From the NCBI GenBank assembly GCA_052115395.1, contig JBFRGO010000001.1: 64,000 bases of DNA; one strand, given 5' to 3'. Below the pieces are notes generated by a model that worked only from the letters and a program-made list of their open reading frames with translations, ran no database searches and had not been told where the DNA came from. Made by a program: the position numbers and the translations under genes. Origin of the DNA: Noviluteimonas sp052115395 (GTDB lineage: Bacteria > Pseudomonadota > Gammaproteobacteria > Xanthomonadales > Xanthomonadaceae). Shown here piece by piece: positions 7,994 to 15,791 of this stretch. Numbering within the stretch: position 1 is the stretch's first letter; each line of letters opens with the position of its first letter.

Positions 7994-8665
7994 TCAGCTC
8001 AATGAAATGCGGATCGCGGCCGCCGCGGCGAGCGGCGCCAGGACCAGCGCGAGCACCAGGCCCGCGCCGAGGTAGAGCAGTGGCGCGGCGGCATCCAGGC
8101 CTTGTCCCGCGAGCGCGACCGCACCGGCGCCGAACACCAGCACCGGTACGTACAGCGGCAGCGCAAGCAGCGCGACAAGGATACCGGAGCGGCGCATGCC
8201 GACGGTCAATGCGGCCACCACGGCGCCGATCAGGCTTAACAGCGGCGTGCCCAGCGCGAGCGAGGCCATCAGCACGGGCAATTCCGCGCGGGGCAGGTGG
8301 AGCAATTCGCCGAGGATCGGGGTGGCGATCAGCAGCGGCAGCGCGGTCGAGGCCCAGTGCATGAAGGTGCGCACGAGCACGAGCCACGACAGCGGCACCG
8401 GCGCCAGCATCCATTGTTCGAGCGAGCCGTCTTCGGCATCGCCGCGGAACAGGGTATCGAGGGCGAGCAGGCCGGCGAGCAGGACTGCCAGCCACAGCAC
8501 CGGCGCTGCCACGCGCGCGAGCGACTTGCCTTCGGCGCCGAGCGCGAGCGCGAACAACACGACGACGAGCAGCGCGAACAAGGCCGGCTGCAGCGCATCG
8601 CCGCGACGACGCCACAACATCCGCGCATCGCGCGTGAGCAGGGCAAAGGCCGCCGAACGCATCAT
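7994..8665 (-). CDS. ccmB: Heme exporter protein CcmB
   Basis: A 223-residue membrane protein with six helices, the permease-like partner of CcmA. The segment DGSLEQWMLAPVPLSWLVLV is typical of CcmB. With CcmA and CcmC it releases heme-loaded CcmE at the expense of ATP. Two consecutive ATG codons stand at the start; the first (8665) makes the ATGA overlap with ccmA. Confidence 0.93.
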   Translation of the reverse strand: MMRSAAFALLTRDARMLWRRRGDALQPALFALLVVVLFALALGAEGKSLARVAAPVLWLAVLLAGLLALDTLFRGDAEDGSLEQWMLAPVPLSWLVLVRTFMHWASTALPLLIATPILGELLHLPRAELPVLMASLALGTPLLSLIGAVVAALTVGMRRSGILVALLALPLYVPVLVFGAGAVALAGQGLDAAAPLLYLGAGLVLALVLAPLAAAAAIRISLS

Positions 8666-9294
8666 GCGGCGCGCTCCAGGGCGAGCATGCGCGTGCGCAC
8701 CGGCGGCGCGGCGTAGGCGCCGTGCGTGGTCAGCAACGAGGCGCCGCCTTCGCGCAGGTGCGCCTGCACCATGCGGTTGACCAGGTTGATGCCTTCCAGG
8801 TCCAGGTTGGCGTAGGGCTCGTCGAGCAACCACAGCGGCGCGGGCGAGAGCCACAGGCGCGCCAGCGAGAGCCGCTTCTTCTGCCCGGCCGAGAGTTGCC
8901 GCGCGAGCGTGTCTTCGTAACCGGACAGGCCGACGATGCGCATCGCCGTTTCCGGCACCTGGCCGCGGCGGCGACCATGCAGGCCGCACAGGAAGCGCAG
9001 GTTTTCCAAAGCGGTGAGGTCGGCCTTCAGCGCGGGCAGATGGCCGAGGTAGGCGATGGCGCGTGCGCGCAGCAAGGGAGAGGCGGGGCGCCCGTCGATG
9101 TCGATCTCGCCCTCGTCGGGGCGCAACAGGCCTGCGAGCACGCGCAACAAGGTGGTCTTGCCCGCGCCGTTGTCGCCCTGCACAAGCAGGGCCTCGCCTG
9201 CGTCGACGGAAAACGCGAGGGGACCGAAGACCGGTTGTTCGTTGCGCGCGAAGCGCAGGCCGCGTGCGGCGAGCAGCGGCGGGACGTCGCTCAT
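8662..9294 (-). CDS. ccmA: Heme exporter ATP-binding protein CcmA
   Basis: A 210-residue ABC ATPase, first gene of the ccm operon. Walker A is GDNGAGKT, the signature is LSAGQKKRLSLAR (the QKKR variant is usual for CcmA) and Walker B is LWLLDEP. It powers the CcmABCD complex. The operon promoter should lie in the 106-bp gap (9295-9400) shared with the divergent membrane-protein gene. Confidence 0.95.
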   Translation of the reverse strand: MSDVPPLLAARGLRFARNEQPVFGPLAFSVDAGEALLVQGDNGAGKTTLLRVLAGLLRPDEGEIDIDGRPASPLLRARAIAYLGHLPALKADLTALENLRFLCGLHGRRRGQVPETAMRIVGLSGYEDTLARQLSAGQKKRLSLARLWLSPAPLWLLDEPYANLDLEGINLVNRMVQAHLREGGASLLTTHGAYAAPPVRTRMLALERAA

Positions 9295-9400
9295 TCGGGG
9301 TCGGTCGGATGCGGAGCCGGCATTTTAGCGGGTCGCTCGCGCGGAAGGGTCCTTTACAGGTCGTCTACAATGCGCCCCCTTCCTTCCCGGGTGTGGCCCG

Positions 9401-9916
9401 ATGCAGCGCTGGCGCACCCTGGATGCCTGGATTCTCGCCACGCTCGTGGTCGCCGCCGTGGTCCTGGCCGGGCTGTCGGTCGCCCGTTTTCGATCGCTCA
9501 CACGGGTCGTGCCCTTCGCCGGGCAGGTCGTGGACGGGGTGCCGGCCACGGCGCTGCTGGGCCGGGTCGAGCGCTGCGCGGTGTCTCCGCGTCGCTTCGA
9601 AGTCTCCGGCTGGATGGCGCAACCGGGCGTGGCCCGGGGCCCGCATGTCACGCGCGTGCTCCTGCGCGACGACCGCGACGGCCGCCTCTGGCAGTTGCCG
9701 ACCGAGTTGCCGCCCCGCAGCGACGTGAACGTGCAGCTGAACCGCGCCGGCTTCGCGGGCGCCGATTACACCACCTCCGGTTACGCCGCCTCGCTCGACC
9801 TGCGTCGCGCGAAACCGCGCATCGCCGCGGGCCAGGTGTTCATCGCCTACGACCAGGGCACGTCAGGCCGGCGATACCAACTCGTGCGCGTGGCCTGCCG
9901 GATGGACGGCGCATGA
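9401..9916 (+). CDS. Membrane-anchored protein of unknown function
   Basis: A 171-residue protein with one N-terminal membrane helix (about 9-28) and a periplasmic domain without a family I recognise. The order (VDGVPATALLGRVERC, VSGWMAQPG, ARVACRMDG-like end) suggests a small beta-rich domain; two cysteines (about C59 and C166) could form a disulfide. Its stop overlaps the next gene as ATGA, so the two are translated together and probably work together. Confidence 0.65.
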   Translation: MQRWRTLDAWILATLVVAAVVLAGLSVARFRSLTRVVPFAGQVVDGVPATALLGRVERCAVSPRRFEVSGWMAQPGVARGPHVTRVLLRDDRDGRLWQLPTELPPRSDVNVQLNRAGFAGADYTTSGYAASLDLRRAKPRIAAGQVFIAYDQGTSGRRYQLVRVACRMDGA

Positions 9917-11235
9917 GGGACTGGAAGGTGTGGCGCAAGCCCGGCGCCGGGTGGCTGCTGGGCATGCTGGCGATCCTCGCGTACCTGCATTTCGCCGTCT
10001 TCGACCGTCGCGGCGAATCCGACGACCTGATCTTCTCCCTCGTGCTCGAAAAGGGGTCGCTCTGGTCCTTCATGCGCGAGCGTTACCTGACATGGACGGG
10101 CCGCTGGCCGATGGAGATCGTCGGCTCGCTGCTCGTGCCGAACCTCTGGCTGTGGCGACTGGCGAACATCGCCGTGGTGTTCGCGTTCTGCGTCAACGTC
10201 GCGCGCCTGGGCTTCGGCGAACGCGGACGCGCGCCGGCGGCGATCGCGGCGGTGTTCGCGCTGCTGTGGTTGCTGCCGTCCACGTTGTTGCAGGACGCGG
10301 CGTGGTGGGTGACCGGCTCGTTCTATTACCTGTGGCCGGTGACCTTCGGTTTGTATGCGATGCGCGCGCTGTTCGAACGGCGCGAGCGCAGCGCGTGGGA
10401 ATGGGCATTGATCGTCGCGGCGGGCAGTTACGCCGCCTACAACGAACAGATCGGGCTCGTGTTGCTGGGCGTCGGCGTGCCGCGCTGGATCCAGTTGTAT
10501 CGCGAAGGCCGGTACACGCGCGGCGATGCCGTGCTTGGTGCCGCGCTCGTGATCAATTCGATCATCAACGCCGCCGCGCCGGGCCCGCGGGTGCGCTTCG
10601 CGCAGGAAATCGCGAACTGGTATGCCGATTACGGCACCGTCGGCTTGCTCGACAAGGTGAATATCGGGCTGGGTTCGATCGGCACGACGCTCACGCGCGC
10701 CGACAACCTGCTTGCGACGGCGGCGGTGTTGCTCGCGATGATTCTGGTGTGGACGGCGCCGGCCGCGCGGCGCGTTCGCATTCCGGTGGTCGCGGGGCTC
10801 GGTTTCCTGTTGCTGGCATCGCTCGCGCCGATGGTCCTGTCGCCGGGCGACGGACTGTTGCACCGGTTGTCGGTGTGGACGGTGACGGCAGCGAACGTCA
10901 CTTCGTCGCGCATGGTGACGCTTGGGTTGTCGGTGTTCGGTGCCACCTGTCTGGTCGTCGGGACGTTCATCGCCTTGCGCGATCGCTCGCTGCGCGCCGC
11001 GGGCTGGATGGCGTGGACATTGATGCTCGGCTACGCATCGCTCGCGGCGCTCGCGTTTTCGCCGACGGTCTACGCCTCGGGCGAACGCACGCGTCTGGCG
11101 ATGTGCGCGGTGTTGATGATCGTGGTGTGTCGCCTGATCGCCGAAGCGCGCGAACGGTTCGGCGATGCATGGCTGCGATTCGCCGCATGGCCGCTCGGCG
11201 CCGTTGTGTTGCTGCGAATCCTGCAGGCCGCCTAG
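9913..11235 (+). CDS. Polytopic membrane protein, GT-C/DUF6056-like
   Basis: A 440-residue protein with 10 or more hydrophobic segments. The first loop carries an acidic pair (RRGESDDLIFS) and then WTGRWPMEIVG; a later loop has WWVTGSFYYLWP. This layout is like the GT-C glycosyltransferase class and the uncharacterised DUF6056 membrane proteins often found near O-antigen glucosylation genes; that link is inference. The start overlaps the previous gene (ATGA). It ends on CTAG, which also provides the stop of the convergent DUF3293 gene. Confidence 0.6.
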   Translation: MRDWKVWRKPGAGWLLGMLAILAYLHFAVFDRRGESDDLIFSLVLEKGSLWSFMRERYLTWTGRWPMEIVGSLLVPNLWLWRLANIAVVFAFCVNVARLGFGERGRAPAAIAAVFALLWLLPSTLLQDAAWWVTGSFYYLWPVTFGLYAMRALFERRERSAWEWALIVAAGSYAAYNEQIGLVLLGVGVPRWIQLYREGRYTRGDAVLGAALVINSIINAAAPGPRVRFAQEIANWYADYGTVGLLDKVNIGLGSIGTTLTRADNLLATAAVLLAMILVWTAPAARRVRIPVVAGLGFLLLASLAPMVLSPGDGLLHRLSVWTVTAANVTSSRMVTLGLSVFGATCLVVGTFIALRDRSLRAAGWMAWTLMLGYASLAALAFSPTVYASGERTRLAMCAVLMIVVCRLIAEARERFGDAWLRFAAWPLGAVVLLRILQAA

Positions 11236-11759
11236 GGCGTTGGCGTGCGCGGGGTCGAACGGCGCTCGCGCGGCGGCTTGACGTGCAGCGGCGCCCACTC
11301 TACGTGCGCGCGGTCCTTCGCCATCAGCGGCTGCGAGGCGTACATGCGCAAGCCCACCGGCTGCCCGCGGTCCCACACCAGGGTGCCGAGTTGCCCGTAG
11401 CGCAGGGCCAGGCGGTCGAACGCGTGGTCGGGCATGTCCATCACCACCCAGCTTGGCTCGCGCCAACTGCGGTTGGGCGCGGAGGAGAAGCCGGGGCGGA
11501 AGGGCAGGTCGCTGGTCAGCAGCGCGGCGTGCAGTTCTTCGTCGGCGCGACGGTTGACCGCCTCGGCGCGCGGGATCGATTGGGGATCCCAGGCCGACAG
11601 CAGCCCGAAGCGCTGGCTGTGCGGGAAGAACGCCTCGAGCTCGGGCGCCTTCTGGCCGATGCGGATCTGGCGCCATTCCCCGTCGAGCTCCCAGCGGTAT
11701 TCGGCCGCGTAGTAGGCGTCGAGGAGGGTGGCGATGCGGAGGTCGGTCTGGAGCGACAT
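11232..11759 (-). CDS. DUF3293 domain protein
   Basis: A 175-residue soluble protein. The part GLLSAWDPQSIPRAEAVNRRADEEL matches the conserved (L/I)-(S/T)-A-x-(N/D)-P-x-S...N core of DUF3293, and the N-terminal YYAAEYRW fits too. The function is unknown. The C-terminal tail (KPPRERRSTPRTPTP) is basic and probably unstructured. It shares its stop tetranucleotide CTAG with the convergent membrane-protein gene. Confidence 0.75.
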   Translation of the reverse strand: MSLQTDLRIATLLDAYYAAEYRWELDGEWRQIRIGQKAPELEAFFPHSQRFGLLSAWDPQSIPRAEAVNRRADEELHAALLTSDLPFRPGFSSAPNRSWREPSWVVMDMPDHAFDRLALRYGQLGTLVWDRGQPVGLRMYASQPLMAKDRAHVEWAPLHVKPPRERRSTPRTPTP

Positions 11760-11863
11760 TGGACGATCAGATTTAACGCAGGGGCGCGCTTCCGTAAACT
11801 CAAATCCCCGCCAGCGGCCCGCCGTTCGTCGGATTCCTCACATTCTCGTCACACGGAAGGCCC

Positions 11864-13015
11864 ATGCACCCCAAGACCAAGCTGCCGAAGGTCGGCACCA
11901 CCATCTTTACGGTGATGTCCCAGCTCGCCATGGAACACAAGGCGGTGAACCTCGGGCAGGGCTTCCCCGATTTCCCCGTGCCAGTCCTGCTGGTCGAAAG
12001 CCTGGACCGCGCGATGCGCGCCGGCCACAACCAATACGCGCCGATGACGGGCATTCCGGCGCTGCGCCAGGCCATCGCGAACAAGACCGAGCGCGTGTAC
12101 GGCTGGCGCCCGGACGCCGACACTGAAATCACCGTCACCTCGGGTGCGACCGAAGCGATCTTCGATGCGATCCATGCGCTCGTGCATGCCGGCGAAGAAG
12201 TCGTCGTCTTGGACCCGTGCTACGACTGCTACGAGCCGGCGATCGAACTCGCCGAAGCCAAGGCGGTGCACGTCGCGCTCGACCCGCAGACCTTCGCGCC
12301 CGATTGGCAGAAGGTGCGCGCCGCGATCACCCCGCGCACGCGCATGCTGATGATCAACAGCCCGCACAATCCCTCGGGCGCGATGCTGTCGCAGGCCGAC
12401 ATGGAGGAAGTGGCGTCGATCCTGCGCGACAACCCCGACCTGTATCTGTTGTCGGACGAAGTCTACGAACACATCGTGTTCGACGGCGCGCGCCATGAAT
12501 CGGCGCTGCGTTATCCCGACATCCGCGCGCGTGCCTTCATCGTGTCGAGCTTCGGCAAGACCTATCACTGCACGGGCTGGAAGGTCGGCTACTGCATCGC
12601 GCCGCCGGCCCTGACGGCCGAATTCCGCAAGGTGCATCAATACAACACGTTCTGCACCTTCGCCCCGGCGCAGCATGCCTTCGCCGAGATGATCGAGCAG
12701 GACCCCGCGCATTACCTGGAACTGGGCGCGTTCTATCAGGCCAAGCGCGATCGCTTCGCCGCGCAGTTGCGCGAGACTCGGTTGAAGCCGCTGCCGGTGC
12801 CGGGTGGTTACTTCCAGCTCGTCGACTATTCGGCGGTGAGCGATCTCGACGACCTCGCGTTCTGCCGTTGGCTCACGACCGAGCACGGCGTGGCCGCGAT
12901 TCCGCTGTCGCCGTTTTACGAATCGCCGCCGGCGGGCCAACGCCTGGCGCGCTTGTGTTTCGCCAAGAACGACGCGACGCTGGATGCGGCGCTCGAACGT
13001 CTTCGCAAGCTTTAA
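11864..13015 (+). CDS. Methionine aminotransferase (class I, PLP)
   Basis: A 383-residue fold-type I aminotransferase of the YbdL/methionine aminotransferase group. K232 in SSFGKTYHCTGWKVGY is the PLP lysine; NSPHNPSGAML and LSDEVYEHIVF supply the PLP-binding Asn and Asp. The YHCTGWKVGY form and the N-terminal NLGQGFPDFPVP are typical of enzymes that transaminate 2-keto-4-methylthiobutyrate to methionine, commonly with glutamine as donor. The next gene is an omega-amidase, which removes the resulting 2-oxoglutaramate, supporting the role. A GGAAGG site (11853-11858) precedes the ATG. Confidence 0.88.
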   Translation: MHPKTKLPKVGTTIFTVMSQLAMEHKAVNLGQGFPDFPVPVLLVESLDRAMRAGHNQYAPMTGIPALRQAIANKTERVYGWRPDADTEITVTSGATEAIFDAIHALVHAGEEVVVLDPCYDCYEPAIELAEAKAVHVALDPQTFAPDWQKVRAAITPRTRMLMINSPHNPSGAMLSQADMEEVASILRDNPDLYLLSDEVYEHIVFDGARHESALRYPDIRARAFIVSSFGKTYHCTGWKVGYCIAPPALTAEFRKVHQYNTFCTFAPAQHAFAEMIEQDPAHYLELGAFYQAKRDRFAAQLRETRLKPLPVPGGYFQLVDYSAVSDLDDLAFCRWLTTEHGVAAIPLSPFYESPPAGQRLARLCFAKNDATLDAALERLRKL

Positions 13016-13032
13016 CGCAAGGGGCTTGTAAC

Positions 13033-13839
13033 GTGACTTCCATGCAAGATCTCCGCGTTTCCCTCGTCCAGGGCGATACCCGCTGGCACGATCCGGCGGC
13101 CAACCGCACGTACTACGGCCATCTGGTCGCGCCGCTGCACGGCACGACCGACCTGGTCCTGTTGCCGGAAACCTTCACCAGTGGTTTCAGCAACGACGCG
13201 ATCACGCAGGCCGAAACGATGGACGGGCCGACGATCGATTGGCTGCGCGAGCAGGCGGCGAAGATCGACGCGGCGATCTGCGGCAGCGTGCAGATCCGCG
13301 ACGGCGACGGCGTCTACAACCGTTTGTGCTTCGTCACGCCCGATGGCGCGCTGTCGACGTACGACAAGCGCCACCTGTTCCGCTATGCGAAGGAACACGA
13401 ACGTTACGCCGCCGGCCACGATCGCATGACGATCGAGTTCAAGGGTTGGCGCATCTGTCCCTTGGTTTGCTACGACCTGCGCTTCCCGGTGTTCTCGCGC
13501 AATCGCTTCGATGTCGAACGTCCGCAGGGCCTGGATTACGACTTGCTGGTGTACGTGGCGAATTGGCCGGCCGCCCGCAGCTATGCATGGCGCACGTTGC
13601 TGCGGGCGCGGGCGATCGAGAACCTGTGCTTCGTCGCGGGCCTCAACCGCGTCGGCGTGGACGGCAATGGACTGAAATACGACGGCGAGAGCGCGGTGCT
13701 GGATTTCCTCGGGCAACCCTTGAGCGAAGCGGCGGACGAAGAGGTGGTGGTGACGACGCGTTTGCCTGCGCGTGAATTGCTGGCGCATCGCGAGCGGTTC
13801 CCGGCGATGCTGGATGCCGATGCGTTCGCGCTGAAGTAG
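13033..13839 (+). CDS. Omega-amidase (nitrilase superfamily, YafV-like)
   Basis: A 268-residue carbon-nitrogen hydrolase with the catalytic triad E46 (LLPETFTSGF), K112 (YDKRHLF) and C146 (CPLVCYDLRFP). It hydrolyses 2-oxoglutaramate/2-oxosuccinamate and pairs with glutamine-dependent methionine transaminase upstream (17 bp gap). I chose the GTG at 13033 because AAGGGG lies about 10 bp before it; the ATG at 13042 is possible but lacks a clear ribosome site. Confidence 0.88.
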   Translation: MTSMQDLRVSLVQGDTRWHDPAANRTYYGHLVAPLHGTTDLVLLPETFTSGFSNDAITQAETMDGPTIDWLREQAAKIDAAICGSVQIRDGDGVYNRLCFVTPDGALSTYDKRHLFRYAKEHERYAAGHDRMTIEFKGWRICPLVCYDLRFPVFSRNRFDVERPQGLDYDLLVYVANWPAARSYAWRTLLRARAIENLCFVAGLNRVGVDGNGLKYDGESAVLDFLGQPLSEAADEEVVVTTRLPARELLAHRERFPAMLDADAFALK

Positions 13840-13852
13840 GGCATTCGACACA

Positions 13853-14824
13853 TCAGGCAGCGGCGGCGCTGGTCTTCGCGAACCGCGGGAACAACGCTTC
13901 GGCGTTGCCGCGTTCGATGGCATGGCTCGTTGCCGCATCGAGAATCGGGCTGGCGTCGAGCAATGTGTTCTCCGCGATCACCGCCGTCTCCGGCACCATC
14001 GGCCAATCGCTGCCGTACAACACATGGCCGGGGCCTGCCACGCGCGTGAGCGCCGACAGTGTCGCCGGGTGCGTGGACAGGGCGGTGTCGTAGTACAGCG
14101 CACGCAGGTAATGCTCGATCGGTTGCGTGGCGCGCGCGGAAAGGCCTGGCAGCTCGATGCGGCTCATTTCCAGGCGGAAGGGCAGATAGGGGATCGTGCC
14201 GCCCGCATGCGAGAGGATGTACTTGATGTTCGGGTAGCGATCCATCGTGCCGCTGAAGATCAGGTTGGCGACCGCACGCGACGTGTCGAGCAGGAATTCG
14301 ACGATGCCCCAGGGCATCGTGAGTTTCGGCACGATCGCGCCGGGCACGACGGTGTTCGGGTGGATGTGCACGGTGGCCTTGCGGCGGTCGAGTTCCTGGA
14401 AGAATTCTTCGAACTCCGGATTGCCGGGATAACGGTTGCCGAAGCTGCTGAAGAGCTGCACGCCATCGAGCTTGAGCACGTCCATCGCGTACGCCAGTTC
14501 CTGCAGCGCGGCGTTTGTGTCGGGCAATGGCATCGTGGCGAAGGCGCCGAACATCTGCGGGTCGTCCTGCACGATGCGCGCCATGAATTCGTTGCAATGG
14601 CGTGCCCAATGCACGGCGGCCGCGGTGTCGTAGAGCGAGACGCTCGGCACGACCGAACCGACCGCCTGCGCGATGCCATTGCGCGCCATCGTGTCCTTGG
14701 CGATCTGCACGCTCCAGTCGGGGATCGGCGGGCCACCCGTCCAGTGCGCGCCCTGTTTGGCCAGGTACGCGAGGAATTCGGGCGGCATGAAGTGATGGTG
14801 GACGTCGATGCGTTGCTTGTTCAT
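13853..14824 (-). CDS. Amidohydrolase family 2 protein (ACMSD-like TIM barrel)
   Basis: A 323-residue TIM-barrel metalloenzyme. The N-terminal HxH zinc site is DVHHHF (H9, H11), followed by VHIHPN in the middle, SHAGG and GSDWPM near the end, as in the amidohydrolase-2 group of decarboxylases and hydrolases (ACMSD, gamma-resorcylate decarboxylase, 2-pyrone-4,6-dicarboxylate hydrolase). The substrate cannot be named from sequence. It lies 17 bp after the outer-membrane barrel gene and probably shares its sigma-54-type promoter. The barrel may let the substrate in. Confidence 0.8.
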   Translation of the reverse strand: MNKQRIDVHHHFMPPEFLAYLAKQGAHWTGGPPIPDWSVQIAKDTMARNGIAQAVGSVVPSVSLYDTAAAVHWARHCNEFMARIVQDDPQMFGAFATMPLPDTNAALQELAYAMDVLKLDGVQLFSSFGNRYPGNPEFEEFFQELDRRKATVHIHPNTVVPGAIVPKLTMPWGIVEFLLDTSRAVANLIFSGTMDRYPNIKYILSHAGGTIPYLPFRLEMSRIELPGLSARATQPIEHYLRALYYDTALSTHPATLSALTRVAGPGHVLYGSDWPMVPETAVIAENTLLDASPILDAATSHAIERGNAEALFPRFAKTSAAAA

Positions 14825-14841
14825 CGTGGTGGCTCCTGTGT

Positions 14842-15651
14842 TTACCAATCGAACGCGACGCCGAGCGTCGGGCCGGAGAAAGCCAGGTCGGCGATATGCC
14901 GGTCGTTGCCGAAGTCGTAGTCCAGGCGGCGATAGGTGACGAACACCTCGCCCCAATGCGCGGCGTAGCCGATGCCCGCGCTCGCATTCCAGGTCAGGTC
15001 GCTGGCGCCGGTGCCGGCGTCGACGTACCAGGGCACGAACCATTGCTTGCGTTCACCGAAGGACATGCGGCCCTTCGCGCCGAAGATGCCGTCCCAACTT
15101 GAATGACCGACTTCGCTCGATCCGGTGCGCAGCGTGCCGACGACATCGCTGTTGAAATCCCAATCGAGCTTCACCGTCGCATCGAGCAAGCGGCCACCGG
15201 CGAGCAGATCGATGTTCGCGTTCTCGCGTTCGAGCACGCGATAGGTGCCGGCGACGGTGAAGGCGACGGCTTCGATGTCGAGCGACGCATTCGCATATGT
15301 GCCTGGCGGCAGTGGCATGCGGCCGGCGAGGAGACTGCGCGTGCCGTTGACGTGCTGCCCGAGGTCCATCGCGACAACATCGCCGAATGCGCCCCAACGG
15401 CCCTTGCGGACTTCGAAGGTCGCCATGCCGGCGGCATCGGTATGCGAAATCAGATCGTCGGCGCTGAGGTACAACGCGCGTTCGCCGCCGCTGGGCAGGC
15501 GTGCGTCGCCGCCGACCTTCGGCACGAAGGCGTACAGGCTGGCGCGGAATTGCCAGGCATCGGAGGGATCGTCGAAGCGGTCCTGCGCGAACGCGGCGGA
15601 CGGCAGCAACAACGCAGCGGCCAGCAAGGCGAGGGAACGGGGGCGGGGCAC
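14842..15651 (-). CDS. Outer-membrane beta-barrel protein, unknown substrate
   Basis: A 269-residue protein with a signal peptide (PRPRSLALLAAALLLPSAAFA|Q) and alternating hydrophobic strands ending in an aromatic residue (TLGVAFDW), as in OmpA/OmpW-size barrels. I chose the GTG at 15651: it follows GGAGT by 6 bp and starts directly at the signal peptide. A GTG at 15684 would add 11 residues, but lies inside the predicted sigma-54 promoter. It is probably the first gene of an operon with the amidohydrolase. Confidence 0.7.
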   Translation of the reverse strand: MPRPRSLALLAAALLLPSAAFAQDRFDDPSDAWQFRASLYAFVPKVGGDARLPSGGERALYLSADDLISHTDAAGMATFEVRKGRWGAFGDVVAMDLGQHVNGTRSLLAGRMPLPPGTYANASLDIEAVAFTVAGTYRVLERENANIDLLAGGRLLDATVKLDWDFNSDVVGTLRTGSSEVGHSSWDGIFGAKGRMSFGERKQWFVPWYVDAGTGASDLTWNASAGIGYAAHWGEVFVTYRRLDYDFGNDRHIADLAFSGPTLGVAFDW

Positions 15652-15683
15652 ATCGGCACTCCATGGGGGAATGCCTGTGTCCA

Positions 15684-15700
15684 CGCACGCGGCGTGCCAA
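15684..15700 (-). promoter_or_regulatory. Sigma-54-type (-24/-12) promoter
   Basis: On the minus strand the sequence is TTGGCACGCCGCGTGCG. The -24 box TGGCACG is perfect, the -12 box is GTGC instead of TTGC, and the invariant GG and GC are exactly 10 bp apart. It lies 33 bp before the GTG start of the barrel gene and about 90 bp from the end of a sigma-54 activator gene, which is a sensible context. Confidence 0.65.
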
Positions 15701-15762
15701 CGCGCAAGTCGTTGATGTCGCAGGAGTCTTGCGTCCCACGTGGCGCGCGATGGTGGCTGTCG

Positions 15763-15788
15763 ATCGCCAGTTGGCGATTTCGCGCCAA
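15763..15788. promoter_or_regulatory. Palindromic upstream sites, possible activator binding
   Basis: Two overlapping perfect inverted repeats: ATCGCCA-GT-TGGCGAT (15763-15778) and TTGGCG-ATTTCG-CGCCAA (15771-15788). They lie 65-105 bp upstream of the -24/-12 promoter, the range where enhancer-binding proteins usually bind, just before the activator's stop codon. The assignment is inference from position and symmetry. Confidence 0.5.
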
Positions 15789-15791
15789 CGC

